Shown here: one piece after another, positions 27,500 to 40,368 of the stretch
Layout: each line of letters starts with the position of its first letter
Position numbering within the stretch: position 1 is the stretch's first letter
Assembly: GCA_036937835.1 (NCBI GenBank)
Contig: CM072881.1
Location: 4,811,001 to 4,875,000 of the forward strand
Reading direction: 5' to 3'
Source of the DNA: Pampus argenteus
Lineage: Eukaryota > Chordata > Actinopteri > Scombriformes > Stromateidae
Length of the DNA: 64,000 bases
Made by a program: the position numbers and the translations under genes
The notes under the pieces: generated by a model
What the model saw: the letters and a program-made list of their open reading frames with translations, nothing else
Told to the model about the DNA's origin: nothing
Databases searched by the model: none

Positions 27500-28812
27500 T
27501 GTGTGTGTGTTGTAGATTCCGTGTGCTCACCCACGCATCTTAAAATGCTCGTCCAGGTACAAAAACATGCTTGTGCTGATGTAATAGTAGGAATTGTAGC
27601 AGTATTTGCAGTAATACTAATAGCAGTAATAGTACTAATAATGCATATAATTGAGTTTAGTAATAGTAGCTCATTACTAATACTACTAGTATACAAGTAG
27701 TAATAGTACTAGTAGTAGCAGTTCTACTAATAGTCTCAGCAGTAGTATGAGTAGTAATAGTAGTGTTATTAGTAATACTATTAGTACAAGTAGTAGTAGT
27801 GGTACATTTAGTGATACTAGCAGTCGTAGTGACAGTAATAGTAGGAATAGTGGAAGTAGTACTAGTCATACTAGTAAAAGTAGCGGTCATAGTGATAGTA
27901 ATTGTAGCAATAGTAGTAGTTACAGTTGAAGTAGTGTTAGTATTAGTCGTCCTAGTTATGCTAATAGTATAGGACAGTAGTAGAGTTGTAGTATCAGTAG
28001 TACTAGTGGTAACTACAGAGGTGGTAGATGTGTTCCAGCTCAGTGTGAGTCCCGGCAGCATCCCAGGTTTCCCTTAAAGGGATCAGAAGTGGAGACAGTG
28101 GACGTCTTTCCTCCCTGTACGCACACAGCCAGATGTCTCTTTGTTGCATGAATGAAGCTGTACTTATCGCCACGGCGATGCGAGCCAAACAGTGAAATCC
28201 AAAATTCATTCGAAATGAAACGAGTCATTGAGTCCATAAGCCATCATGCATGTGGATGAATGGGTATAGCTGCGTACACTGGGATCTTCTTTTGCCTTAA
28301 GAAACAATAATCTACATTAACAGCAGCAGCGAGAGTGGGAGTGGGCTGCAGCCATGATGTTTTTAAAGCCCGTCAGGAACAGAGAGAGGCTTGGGTTCCT
28401 ATCTGAAGCTGATACATAAACACAACACATAAGCTGCTCAGATGTATTGAATATCACCCATGTCTCCCACCAATTAGTTTGTCCCCCTCCTCCCCCCTCC
28501 TCCCCCGCCTATTCATCATGTTGATGGCTCACTTGGTGCTTGTCTAATGTTCGACTGAATCTTTTGCACGGAATCGTCACAACCCGAAAGGGCCGTCTCC
28601 CCCTCCGGCCTGATTTCCTGTTTGTTAATTAGCAGGAAGACGAGCATGAAAACCCGTCTGTTTTTATTTCCCCAGTGCAACATTCTGATGGAGTCGGACG
28701 GTAATGCAGAGCCCTATTTGTCGGGGAGTTATGAGGACTTTGTAACAGCTTTAATTTCTCTTTACGACCGTCCTTGGTCTGTGCGTTTGTGCGTTTGTGC
28801 GTTTGTGTGTTT

Positions 28813-28853
<41 letters not shown>

Positions 28854-31800
28854 CTGATAGCAGCTCTTCATCTCAAAACTTTTATTTCTTTTCCCGATAT
28901 GCATACCATTCATTCTTATCTGCTGGGACAGAATACAGATTTATTTTTTTTATTTTTTATTTTTTTTAATAGCAATAGATTAAAGGTCACATGCACGGTC
29001 CATGGCACAATCCTGCAGGGCACAAAATGTTATCCGCAAAGGTTTTAGGCCCCTGTGTGAAGCTGATTTATTCGACTTTCCTGAGCCACAGAATCCTCTT
29101 TACTGCTTTGAAGAACTGAGGAGATGTTTAGGTTTCAATTAAACTGCCATCTCGCTCGATCAGAGACTGTATTACTTATGAGATCCAACGATGATAAAAA
29201 CAACAAAAACAAATGATCATTCCTTCACAACCGCCCGAGAGATTCAATTAGATGATAGCGATAGATTCATTAGTGCCTGTGATATATACACCGATTGCTA
29301 CATTTAATGAGACAAAAATAGATTATTGTCAGCAGCCTGTCCCTGTGCTATATACTGACTGCTCCCCTCATATTAATGTATGGGAAAGGCTTTGTCATTG
29401 TTAATTCCTGTTTAACTTAAAGGAATAGTTCAACATTTTTTGGGAAGCGTGCTGCTTTGTTTTCTCTCTGAGAGTGTATTCACTATGGATCTGAAAAGCA
29501 GGATGTCTTTAGCCTAGCTTAGCACAGAGACCTACTAACTTGCCTCGGACTTCGCCCGACATGAGATGTCATTGCATTATGAAGCGCTAAGTTCAATATA
29601 CCAAAGCTTTCAGTAAAATCTGACTTTCCTTGTTGTAATTATAATTATTTACAAGTCATAAATATGATCACTGTGATATGACATGAATGCAGCACACTGT
29701 TCATGCTGTATTGGATCAAATATTTATTATTCAGTGAGCAACTTTCAGAGGAATGAATGTTGTATTATATATCAATGTTAAAATAAATGTTAAATCACTC
29801 GAATGTAAACGATCAGATGCATAATGGCTGGATTCCATTCAGCTGCTTCAGTTTCAGGGACCTGGTTTTTGCACATGCTGGCTCACTGTTATGATTTATC
29901 GGTTTGCACTTGAATGAATGTCTACAAGAAACCTCCACAGAGTTAAATCTCAGTTAATGAATAGATTGATAAACTATATGCAGTATGTAGTACATACGGA
30001 GCTCGAATTGGGAGAGACTATTTCATTCTGGTCTGGTAAATATGATCTACAGTGTCTTCATCCAGTCAGTCACATCCTCCTGACCTCCTGACCTCACCGT
30101 CTCATCCTCTCGATAGGTGGATGACCTCAAGGCCAAGCTGGCTGCTCAAGAAGTGGAACTGAAGCAGAAGAACGAGGACGCTGACAAACTGATCCAGGCA
30201 AGAACACGCGCTGCTTTCTAGAAAATATCAGCGTTAAATGTTGATATTTTCTCGCTTACAGTACTCCGCTGGTATCCAGCTAGTAGCTCTGGTTATTATA
30301 TGTCCAGGTTTTGAGCTGTCTGTCTCTGAGATTTTCTGCAGTGACCCTAATACAATGAAGGTGAGGCAGCATTTTGCTTGTGGTGCTCAAAGAAATGAAA
30401 AATGACATTTAAAAAATTCAGCAGCAGCAGCTTGTCCTTTCCAGACACAATGTCCCTGTTACTCTGGATAATCCACAGATGGATTTCTGATGTCGGGAAA
30501 AAGAAAAAAAGCTGTACTTAAAAAGATCTTTTTCATCTCCTGTTATCTTCTGCTACAAATTGATCTCAGATAGGTCAGAGAGGTAAACATTAGCATGCAA
30601 CGTTTTTACGTATTGAACTTTTCTCGCCGCCGCTCGGGATTTACCAGCATTTGAAGCTGCCTAGTGTGGATTTCTAGTTACATCTTAAGTCAATTGAATG
30701 TCCAGTTATTTTTCTCCTGGACACTGACGTACTTGTTTATTTTTTGGGGGTGTACCCACGCTGTGAAAACTAAGCCACTGATCCAGCTTGCAACATCAAC
30801 CCAGCACTAAATCCTGTGTGCTGTCGCCAGGTGGTTGGGATAGAAACTGAGAAGGTGTCTAAAGAGAAGGCCGTGGCTGACGAGGAGGAGCAAAAGGTGG
30901 CGGCCATCGCTGTGGTGGTCAGCGGCAAACAGAGAGACTGTGAGGAAGACTTAGCCAAGGCTGAACCAGCTCTCCTCGCTGCACAGGATGCCCTTAACAC
31001 TCTCAATAAGGTCGGTTACCCTCTTATCCCTCGCTGTGTCTTATTGATTTGCTCCATCACGCTTTTCTATCTTAGTTTTCTTCTAATTTTTTTTTTTTTA
31101 AAGAAGGGTTTTCTTTTTTTCTTTGTTTGACTTTGTTTTCCCAGCTTCAGTGGAATAAGTTATGTCCACACAGGCCTTGAACTGCATAAAAAGATTATTG
31201 AATCACAGGATTTAACTGGCTCTTTGCTAAAATAATGTTTTCTCTATGTTCTGCGGGTCTTTTACTTCATCCTCCTATCCCGTGTAGGTTTATGAGCGGC
31301 CTGGGGGGATTTTCAAAAACACCCTCTGTGTTTAAAAGGTGCTCTCTGTTCAAACAAGCAGAACAGACAGTTCAATCACTGCTTAGCGCTCTCTAAAGAT
31401 GCCCTAATTAGAATTCTCTGTTGTCTTCTCAAAGTCAGCATAGGTTCGTCTTCTTTTATTCTAATCCTTTCCTTATTTTCTCTTTTTTTTTGTCCCCCCC
31501 TCAGCAGACCAGAGAGATACACAGTTGCTCAAACTCAATTAAATCATGCCTCTTTCATTTTCCATCCGTTTTTTTCCCCCTCACTCTTCCCTCAGAACAA
31601 CCTGACAGAGCTGAAGTCATTTGGCTCTCCGGTGGCAGCGGTGACCAATGTCACTGCGGCTGTCATGGTTCTGATGGCGCCCGGCGGCAAAGTCCCGAAG
31701 GATCGCAGCTGGAAGGCTGCAAAGGTGATGATGGCCAAAGTGGACGCGTTCCTGGACTCTCTGATAAACTTCAACAAGGAGAACATCCCGGAGGCTTGTC

Positions 31801-33635
31801 TGAAAGCTATTCGGCCTTACCTGCAGGCAAGTGTTTCAATTAGCTCTGATTCATTAGAGTCGATACTAACCGTGCGCAGTGTGCAATGTCTGTCGCTCGG
31901 CAAGTTCAACTAATAACTCTTAAAATTAGCAGTGAGGTGACTACAATGGCAGCGGCACATTAAGGCTGCCGGGTGTCCAAATGACAGCCGGAGAAAATCA
32001 ACCAGTTAATTAAGCGTTACAAATTTAACAGCTGCCCTGATTATGAAGTTCAGTGAAGCAGACAGTAGGTATGTCAGTGGAGCAGACGAAGTCAAAATTC
32101 AGTGTAAATTTACCACAAAGTTTCACTTTCCAGAGCCTCATAATCACGTTACAAGTTTCTTTAAAAGGCCTTTAATATAAATCCATTTGCACTTGTGTGT
32201 TCGTTCTTTTCATCCCTCTCCAGGATCCAGAGTTTCAGCCAGATCTGGTGGCCTCCAAGTCATACGCGGCGGCAGGCCTGTGCTCCTGGGTTTTAAACAT
32301 CGTCAAGTTCTACGAGGTTTACTGCGAGGTGGAGCCCAAACGTCAGGCTCTGAGCAAGGCCAACGCAGAGCTGGCGGCTGCACAGGAGAAGCTCGCCGCC
32401 ATCAAGAGCAAGATCAATGTAAGCCTGCACACTGGACTGAGCACACAAGAAAAAAGGAAAGGGAGATTTGTTAAATGCCAAATATATTTCTCTGTCAAAA
32501 CAAAAGTATGTAAAATCCAGAGGATCTATTCTGTGAAAATTGTATTACCATTTTATTAAAGAGAGGACTTGTTCCTTTCCAGTCATAAAAAAACACACAA
32601 ACACTAATTAGAGTCTTAAACTTTTAGTCGGTGGGCTGACTTTTCAACCAAGTGTTGAAAAAATGTCTTGTAAACGCTAGAAATCTCAGGATTGAGCCAT
32701 AAAAGATTCTAGAGACGTCAGTATGGATCAACAGCTCTCTCCAGCCCTGAAGATATGCAGTATAATAAGATTTTGATGCTACAGAAATAAAATAAAAACA
32801 ACCAACCAGCGGCTATAAACTAGAGCAGAAACTCAGGATATGAATTATTTTATCAAGGCTTGAGTGACAGTGCCAGTAATGATATACCACCAGTATTTCA
32901 TCGATACAAAGCTGGTGTAAATGCTATTAAAGGCTTTTACTGGTTCATTAATCTACAACCAAATCCATCAACCTAAAAACCCTATTGATAAAAGCTGCTG
33001 TAAATAATTGTTTCTCAGGGGCGTTTGACATTCAGCACATCGGAGTGGAAGAGAGCCCCAGCAGAGCGCGGTGCTCAGGAACGCTGCCGTTGCTGCGGCG
33101 GCGGCGGCTGCTTACATCAAAACCTGCAGAGTGCAAAGTGACGACTGTTAATAAGATCCAGCATGACTTCTCTCTGTCATTTTTCAGCACTCAGTCACAT
33201 CGCTTGAGCGGAGAGTGGGTTTGGAGCCAAGGGGAATTAGCAATCCTCAAACTAATCTACTGAACCTGTGTGCCTCTCCGCACATTAATCCTGTTTGTCC
33301 TTGTGCTAATTGCTTCCATATGCCAAATAAATCCATAGCGGAGGGAATGATGAGTTTTAACCAACTTTCCAAGTTTCTTTCACATATAGACTTCAGTGAT
33401 CTTTGTTCTGTCTTTGAGGATTCTTTTTTTCAATTTTTTTCTCTCTGTGTGTGTGTTTGTGTTTGTGGCCCCATCAGCACCTTAATGAGAACCTGGCCAA
33501 GCTGACAGCCAAGTTTGAGAAAGCCACAGCAGACAAGCTCAAATGCCAACAGGAAGCAGAATCAACGGCTCGCACCATTTCTCTGGCCAACCGCCTGGTG
33601 AGGAGGGCAACAGCCGGGGTCACACGGAGCATCAG

Positions 33636-33668
<33 letters not shown>

Positions 33669-36600
33669 GCACTCTCTTTCCCAGCTGTCTAGTGATATAG
33701 ATAAAGATGTGCAAGCACATTATTTAGCATCTAAATTGATGTTGACACATATCACCCCAATTGAGACAATTTGCTCTAGTGTCACAACACTTCTTCAAAT
33801 CGTCAAATCGAAACACACAGACGTCAGACACTCATTTCTAACTCACTTTCTCACTTAATATATATTATATGTATATTATATATATATATATATATATATG
33901 TTGTCCATTGAGGATAACTGGCAAGAATAGAAACTATGGTGCCATGAAGGCTTCAGATCTTGGCTCATAATAATCATTTTCAAACGTAACCAGGTGCTTG
34001 TTGTCCGTACAGTGTAAACAGGCCAAAGCAGCAGGACTGAAAGAATCTTGATGCTACCTAAAACAAGAAGATATAAATCATTTTCATTCCAATATTCGGC
34101 AGGGTTTATCCTCAATAACTTTCATCAGTTTTCACCAGATCAGATATGCAGTGAAGGATGAAGTCTGATTTATTTTATTTTTACCTCATGATCCAATATT
34201 AAAGCCTGCACCATGGAGCCTTGACAGTAAATGACAAGCTGAAGTTTGGGAATGTCTCAAAAGCATGTGCAGAATGGCCAAGAGAGCTTTACAGGTGTTT
34301 GTCAATGGCTTTCTCTGTTTTCATAAAGGCTTTTTCTTTTTATCTGGACCTCCTCTGATTGTATGAACAAATACATAAAAAAAGCAACAAGGGAGGGTGT
34401 CCCTCAGTGTGGGAACAACGGCTGAGTGCCTTTTTTTCTTTTTTGCCTGTTCCCAATGAATAAAGAGCACATGCAGCTGCTTTTTCCAAACGCTTCAAGT
34501 TGAAAATCTCTGAACTTTTCAGAAAGCCGCTGGTGACGCCATTGTTGCTCCTTTTCAGGCGACCAATCGCATATCTATCCGTTTCCCGATGGACCCTCAT
34601 CCTCCCGGCTGTCAGAAAAAACAATGTCAGACAAATAGATAGTGGCCTCAGAATAACAAGTAGAAAATAAAAAGCGAAGGGGCGATGCTCGTCTATCATA
34701 GGACGGCTGTTAGAGCCGTGATATGTTATTATATTGTTGTCATAGAAACACAACCCACACGCAGCTCTGGGAAGCACTTTTCTAAGAAAAAGTTTAGGGA
34801 GAATGTTAAAATACTGCATGTTATAAACGGTATTCAGCCAAACTGAGGATTTCTAACCAATTCCGGTATGAATTTGATTACAGACAAAAAAATACAAATA
34901 GTAGCTTTAGCATCATCTCTGCTTGTTAGTGTAGCTTCTGCTACCATACGTTAAGACACACACACGCTTATAAAACCCACCATCATCTGCCGGTGTGTAA
35001 ATCTCCTGCTGACAGCAGCGAAACAAAAAGATGAGTGTTGACATTGTTAGTATGATAATCTAAATTATTCAAAGGAAGATTCCAAAAAGCCTGACAGGAG
35101 CAACAAAAGTCACTCAGATATCAATGCAAATGCATTCAACTTGCTGAAGTGTACAGTGTTCTTGTGATGTATGCTGAGAAGTTACCATCTGTATCAAAGT
35201 GTGGTGCCTCTCAAGTTTGAAAGAGATAAAGTATTAAGGTGAACTTTATTGATCCCTGAGTGGAAATTGCATTATTGCTGCAGTATAGAGTAGAGGTGCT
35301 GCATGAGCAGAGAGGCGATAAAGGATATGAAAACCTAATAAAAAAGGACTTGCAGGTAGCTGTTCTGGAGATTTCCTCATGTCTGTACATCAATGATGGC
35401 GGCCGTAGATGAATTCAGATCTGATTTTACAGGAGGCCTGCGGGGATTATGATGTCGACATGTAAGTTCTGTCTCTGTGTTCCAGGTGGGAGGTCTGGCA
35501 TCAGAAAACGTTCGATGGGCAGAGGCTGTAGAGAACTTCAGGAAACAGGAGAGGACTCTGTGCGGGGACGTCCTCCTCATCACCGCCTTCATCTCCTACC
35601 TGGGTTACTTCACCAAACGCTACAGACTACAGCTTATGGACAACACCTGGAGGCCTTACCTCAGTCAGCTGAAGGTGGGTGGGCTTTGTACGCCTGCGTT
35701 AAAGGTTTAGAATGATGTCAGCAGAACTTGTAAAGACAAAATTCAAAGAAGCCAAATATGCATTCATCTGCTTCTGAAAGTAGTCCCTAACAAATGCGTG
35801 GAGACTGACAGAAAGATTCTGAGGCCGGTGTAGATTGTTGAGTGAAGATAATATGAAACAAGTTGAGGAAAGACTCTGTAATCTGCTGGTTTGCAGTAAC
35901 ACTCATATTCTGTAGTCTTACTATTGGAACTGGCAAACATCAGACATACTCAACGGTTTTATCTACAAGGTTCCCATCCCAGTGACCCCTGACCTGGACC
36001 CCCTGACCATGCTGATGGACGACGCCGACATTGCGGCGTGGCAGAACGAGGGGCTCCCAGCCGACAGGATGTCCACCGAGAACGCCACCATTCTGACTTC
36101 CTGCCAGCGCTGGCCCCTGATGGTGGACCCCCAGCTGCAGGGCATCAAGTGGATCAAAAACAAATACGGAGAAAATCTGCGCGTCATCCGCATCGGGCAG
36201 AAAGGGTAAGCGGCTTCACGCTGGAATGCGGACATGGTGTTTATTTTTATTTTTATATTTTAGACAAACATTAGAAGAGAAATCCCTTCTGCTTGTTTTT
36301 GAAAGGTACCTTGACGCCATAGAGAGAGCGCTGGCAGAAGGTGACGTGGTCCTGATAGAGAACCTGGAGGAAACATTGGATCCTGTTCTCGGACCTCTGC
36401 TGGGCAGAGAAACCATTAAGAAGGGCCGGTAAGAAATAAGTCTGTAGCACCAAGTAGCAAAAACTGGCATTTTATTTGAAATTTTGCCAATTTTCAGTTT
36501 CATATCAATTTAAATTATTTAAAAAAAAGTCTTGTGAAATGAACAGAACAGTCTATTGTAATCATAGCTTTCACTTTTACCACATACAGTGATGCAGTGT

Positions 36601-39600
36601 ATACATGTGAAGACTAATTCAGTAATAAATATGATGAGAGACAAAATACATAAACCTGCAACCGTTTCCGTGGATGATATCATAAAAAGTTACCTAAAGC
36701 ATGTATAACGCCACCACTATATTGATCACACTTTAGTTTAGTTCTTTAGTTTTTGTTAAATATATATTTCATATTTTTCCATGTCAGTGTCTTTCCCCTC
36801 TGACATGATGGATATGATGTAGCTTGTTCTAAAGATGAGCTGATCAATACTGCTTTGGTTGTTTTATGGAAATCATAATTGATTAAAATGCATTTTGACT
36901 TCATTCAAGTATGCATCAGCATGTTATTACTGTCATTGGTTTGGGTGAAAAGTTTGAATGTCAAACTGTGTTCTAATACAGAAGGTGCTGCACTTATTCA
37001 GAGACGCTAATGTTGGGGGGAACCTCACCATCAAAGTGAGACTTCAGTGTGTGTAAGGAGTTGCAGACGTTAGTATCAACCTTCCAAAAGCTCTCCAAGC
37101 CTTGCTGAAATAAGACCTGCTGTATTAAAGATCCAGGTTGTGGATTCAAGGTTTTACAATCCCGACTGTGATGCATCTCTGCTGCCTTTATCAGATAAAT
37201 TAAAAGGAGCAAAGTCAGTTTGCAATTACCACAAGCTGTAACAAAGTCAATAACCACATCCAGTGGAAAACATCCTTTCTCTTTGCAGTAATGACAGTCA
37301 ACCTCTGAATTAAACACACAGTAGTGTATTACCTTACATCCCAACAGAGGTGTCAGAAGTATTCACATTCATTACTCAAGTAGAAGTATAGATACTAGGG
37401 TTTAAAAAGACTTCTGTAGAAGTTGAAGTATCACCTCAAGATTTTTACTCAAGTAGAAGTGTAAAAGTACTGGCTTCAAAACTACTTAAAGTAGAAAAGT
37501 AAAAGTAATTTAAAGAGGAAAAAAAGCCATCAAATGTTATAGGCCCTGCGCCACAGGGCCCTACAGTGCTCTACACGACCCCCCCCCCCCCCCCAAAAAA
37601 AAAAAAAACACAAAAAAAACCATATTTTTTCTAAGGGCTATAATAAATAATGTTATATTAAAATGTTATGTTGAAAAATTCAGCCCCATATATGCCAAAT
37701 GAAAATGAATGCATTTTTGTATAATGCAAATGCATTAAAGAACCATATATGTGTGCTACTGAGCACAGTACTGGCGGCAACGCGAGTACAGTACTGGCGG
37801 CAACGCGAGTGGAAGCACGGTACTGGCGGCAACGCGAGTACAGTACTGGCGGCAACGCGAGTGGAAGCACGGTACTGGCGGCAACGCGAGTCGCGACACT
37901 GAAGCATCGCTACGTGCTTCACACCTGAGCTACAATTCCATAAAACCACTGCTTCGAAGCTTGCTTGCGTGTGACGTGATTTGTAACAGGCAGGGGCGAC
38001 AGACCAATAGTGTGTCGGAATGGTATATGTTTATACTTCTCATCCAATCACAATCAAATTCAGTCTACGTTTTTTTAACAATGAAAAAACCAAGGCCGAA
38101 ATGAAATATGAGTAACGAGGTTGTTTAAAAAATGTAAGGAGTAGAAAGTACCGATAATTGCATGAAAATGTAAGGAGTAAAAGTAAAAAGTCGACTGAAA
38201 AATAATTACTCCAGTAAAGTATAGATACCCAAAAACTCTACTTAAGTAAGGTAACGAAGTATTTGTACTTCGTTACTTGACAGGTCTGCATCCCAAAGCT
38301 ACAAAATGAAAAGTATCACCATTTGTTCCAGCTTGAGTGATGTTCATTTAAATCTACAGTTTCCAGCTGTTTTAGGAAATCACTGAGCGTTTAGCGAAGC
38401 TGGAGAGTGTTGAGAGACAACCGACACATTTGTTGGTTTTGGTGTTTTCGGATTTGTTGATATAAGTTATTTAAAGGGACAGTGACATGACATTCTTTGA
38501 GAACCGCTGATTAAAAGACAAGTGTCCCAGGCACAAAGAATAAAATTTGTCTGAATACAGGAACATGACAGATAATTATAGTATTGGCTTTAATAATGAG
38601 CCTCCTTGAGTGCCGCCGGCTCCAATCACATTTCACAGAATCTTTGCTTTCATTTAGCCACCCCCAGTGATCAAAAATGTTCCCTTCCTCATTTTACCCA
38701 AACAGATGCATAAAGATCGGAGACAAGGAGTGCGAGTACAACCCAAGTTTCCGCCTCATCCTGCACACCAAGCTCGCCAGCCCTCATTACCAGCCGGAGC
38801 TGCAGGCCCAGTGCACACTGATAAACTTCACAGTGACCCGGGACGGTCTGGAGGACCAGCTGCTGGCCGCTGTGGTCAGCATGGAGAGACCTGACTTGGA
38901 ACAGTTAAAGGTGAGGAGGCGGAGAGAAACACTCAGATATTTAACAGAGAGCACTTTTCAGCAGATCTCGTGTCTGATATGTCGCAGGAACGTCAAAGTG
39001 AACCCGAGCAGACATGAAAGCGTTATCTGTCACAGCCATCAGGTGCTATCACAGAACAAAACAACTGTCCCAGTTCTTTGAGTTCCTCTCCTAACATCTC
39101 TTCTGTGCAGGTGTAATTAAAAGAAACAGTCGGAGAGGAGTCGCGGGGCCTCCAGGAGCCGTAGCGTAGCGCTCATCATTATCCGTCTTTAACGCTGCAC
39201 CCTCTGTCTTTAGACATCATCTTTGATTCCAAAACAATCAGCTGGCGCCTTTTGATTAACAGCAAACTAAGTGGATGTGTGATAATTATGGGGCTTTGGG
39301 TTCCTCATTTAGAGAGACGGGGACACTTCCCCACCGTGTATGTGTGTGTCTAAGTGTGTGTGTGTGTGTGTCTAAGTGTGTCACTGTGTGTGGATTATCA
39401 TATGAACACGGAGTAATGAGACATTTAGAATACCATTTAAATGTGCATTGAGTAGTATTCAATATTAATTTATAGCCATTATTACAATTAGTTTAACTTA
39501 AACCAAATTGCAGTGACCAATTGTCAGCATGCAGCGTTTCCCCCGCCGTTGCCTTGGAAGCGCATCGGGCGTGTTTGCTGGTTGTTTCAGCTGCTCTGTA

Positions 39601-40159
39601 TACGATATGTTGGTTTTATTTGCTGCCAGCAGAAGCTGTGAAATTCTTCTTTTGACTCTTTGGAAACATTTTTGTGAATGAAAGTTGCCCACAAACATGT
39701 AGCCATGTACGGCAATGTTTAAAATCTGAGGTTAAGCAGAAGAATCCAAAGATGTTTTTTTTTACATGAGGCCCGTTGTTCCCTCTGCGAGATCCATCCA
39801 AGATCAATAAGCTTTTTTTAAGCGTTCTCGACAACATCCCCGACAATATATGCCAAAAGAAAATACAAAAAAATCAATTTGTTTTGTATTCAAAATCCCA
39901 TCATGTTTTCTTCTTGTGAAACAGTGTAAAGACTAAAGCCAACAATGTGTCTCTCAGTACTTGATGACGTCCCTACCTGGTCTCTGGTACTCAGCCCCAA
40001 ACCCACTGCTTCCTACTGAAGACATAGATCTTTAAAAATGGCTCACAAATATTTTGTGTTCAATAATTTCCTAAAACAGCTCGCTACTGTAGTTTTTAAT
40101 AAATGTTACAAAAAGGAAATGTGACGCTCTAGTTAGTATTTCTAGCAGCAGGATGGTGT

Positions 40160-40192
<33 letters not shown>

Positions 40193-40335
40193 GGACTGAG
40201 TCAAAATAAACTGTGTGTGTGTGTGTTCATGGTAATGAAGGAACATGTCACCCAGTGCAACAATGTGGCTCATTGATGTGTTTTTAATAATTTTTGGAGC
40301 TCTACAGCACAGAGTAATAAGATATATCAGGCTTT

Positions 40336-40368
<33 letters not shown>

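Larger units (their letters stand above)
24519..30116 (+). other. dnah9 intron 20, rich in simple sequence
   Basis: A 5.6-kb intron inside the stalk-coding part. It holds (ATT)n (24863-24882), TAG-type trinucleotide tracts (25890-26165 and 27570-28010), a polypyrimidine block (26352-26614), (CA)n (26268-26300, 26883-26914), (GT)n (27298-27340, 27468-27511, 28790-28851), and a possible repeat fragment near 29418-29545 that starts at a TTAA. Confidence 0.8.
33598..35485 (+). other. dnah9 intron 25
   Basis: A 1.9-kb intron with (AC)n at 33640-33666, an AT/TA tract at 33857-33899, and a GAACTTTATTGATCCCTGAG word at about 35232-35251 that resembles retrotransposon 3' ends in fish. Confidence 0.65.
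36429..38705 (+). other. dnah9 intron 28
   Basis: A 2.3-kb intron that contains the complete hAT element 37345-38288. The flanks are AT-rich and unassigned. Confidence 0.8.

Noticed and set aside
27657..28061. Thr/Ser-rich frames on both strands
   Set aside because: Artefacts of the TAG-type trinucleotide tract.
28676..28774. Exon-like frame after ccccag in intron 20
   Set aside because: Exons 20 and 21 join exactly in phase without it, and it has no dynein similarity.
37768..37891. Regularly spaced identical repeats that might suggest a CRISPR array
   Set aside because: Spacers are only 3 and 9 bases and are themselves repeated, the genome is vertebrate, and the tract lies inside a hAT element.
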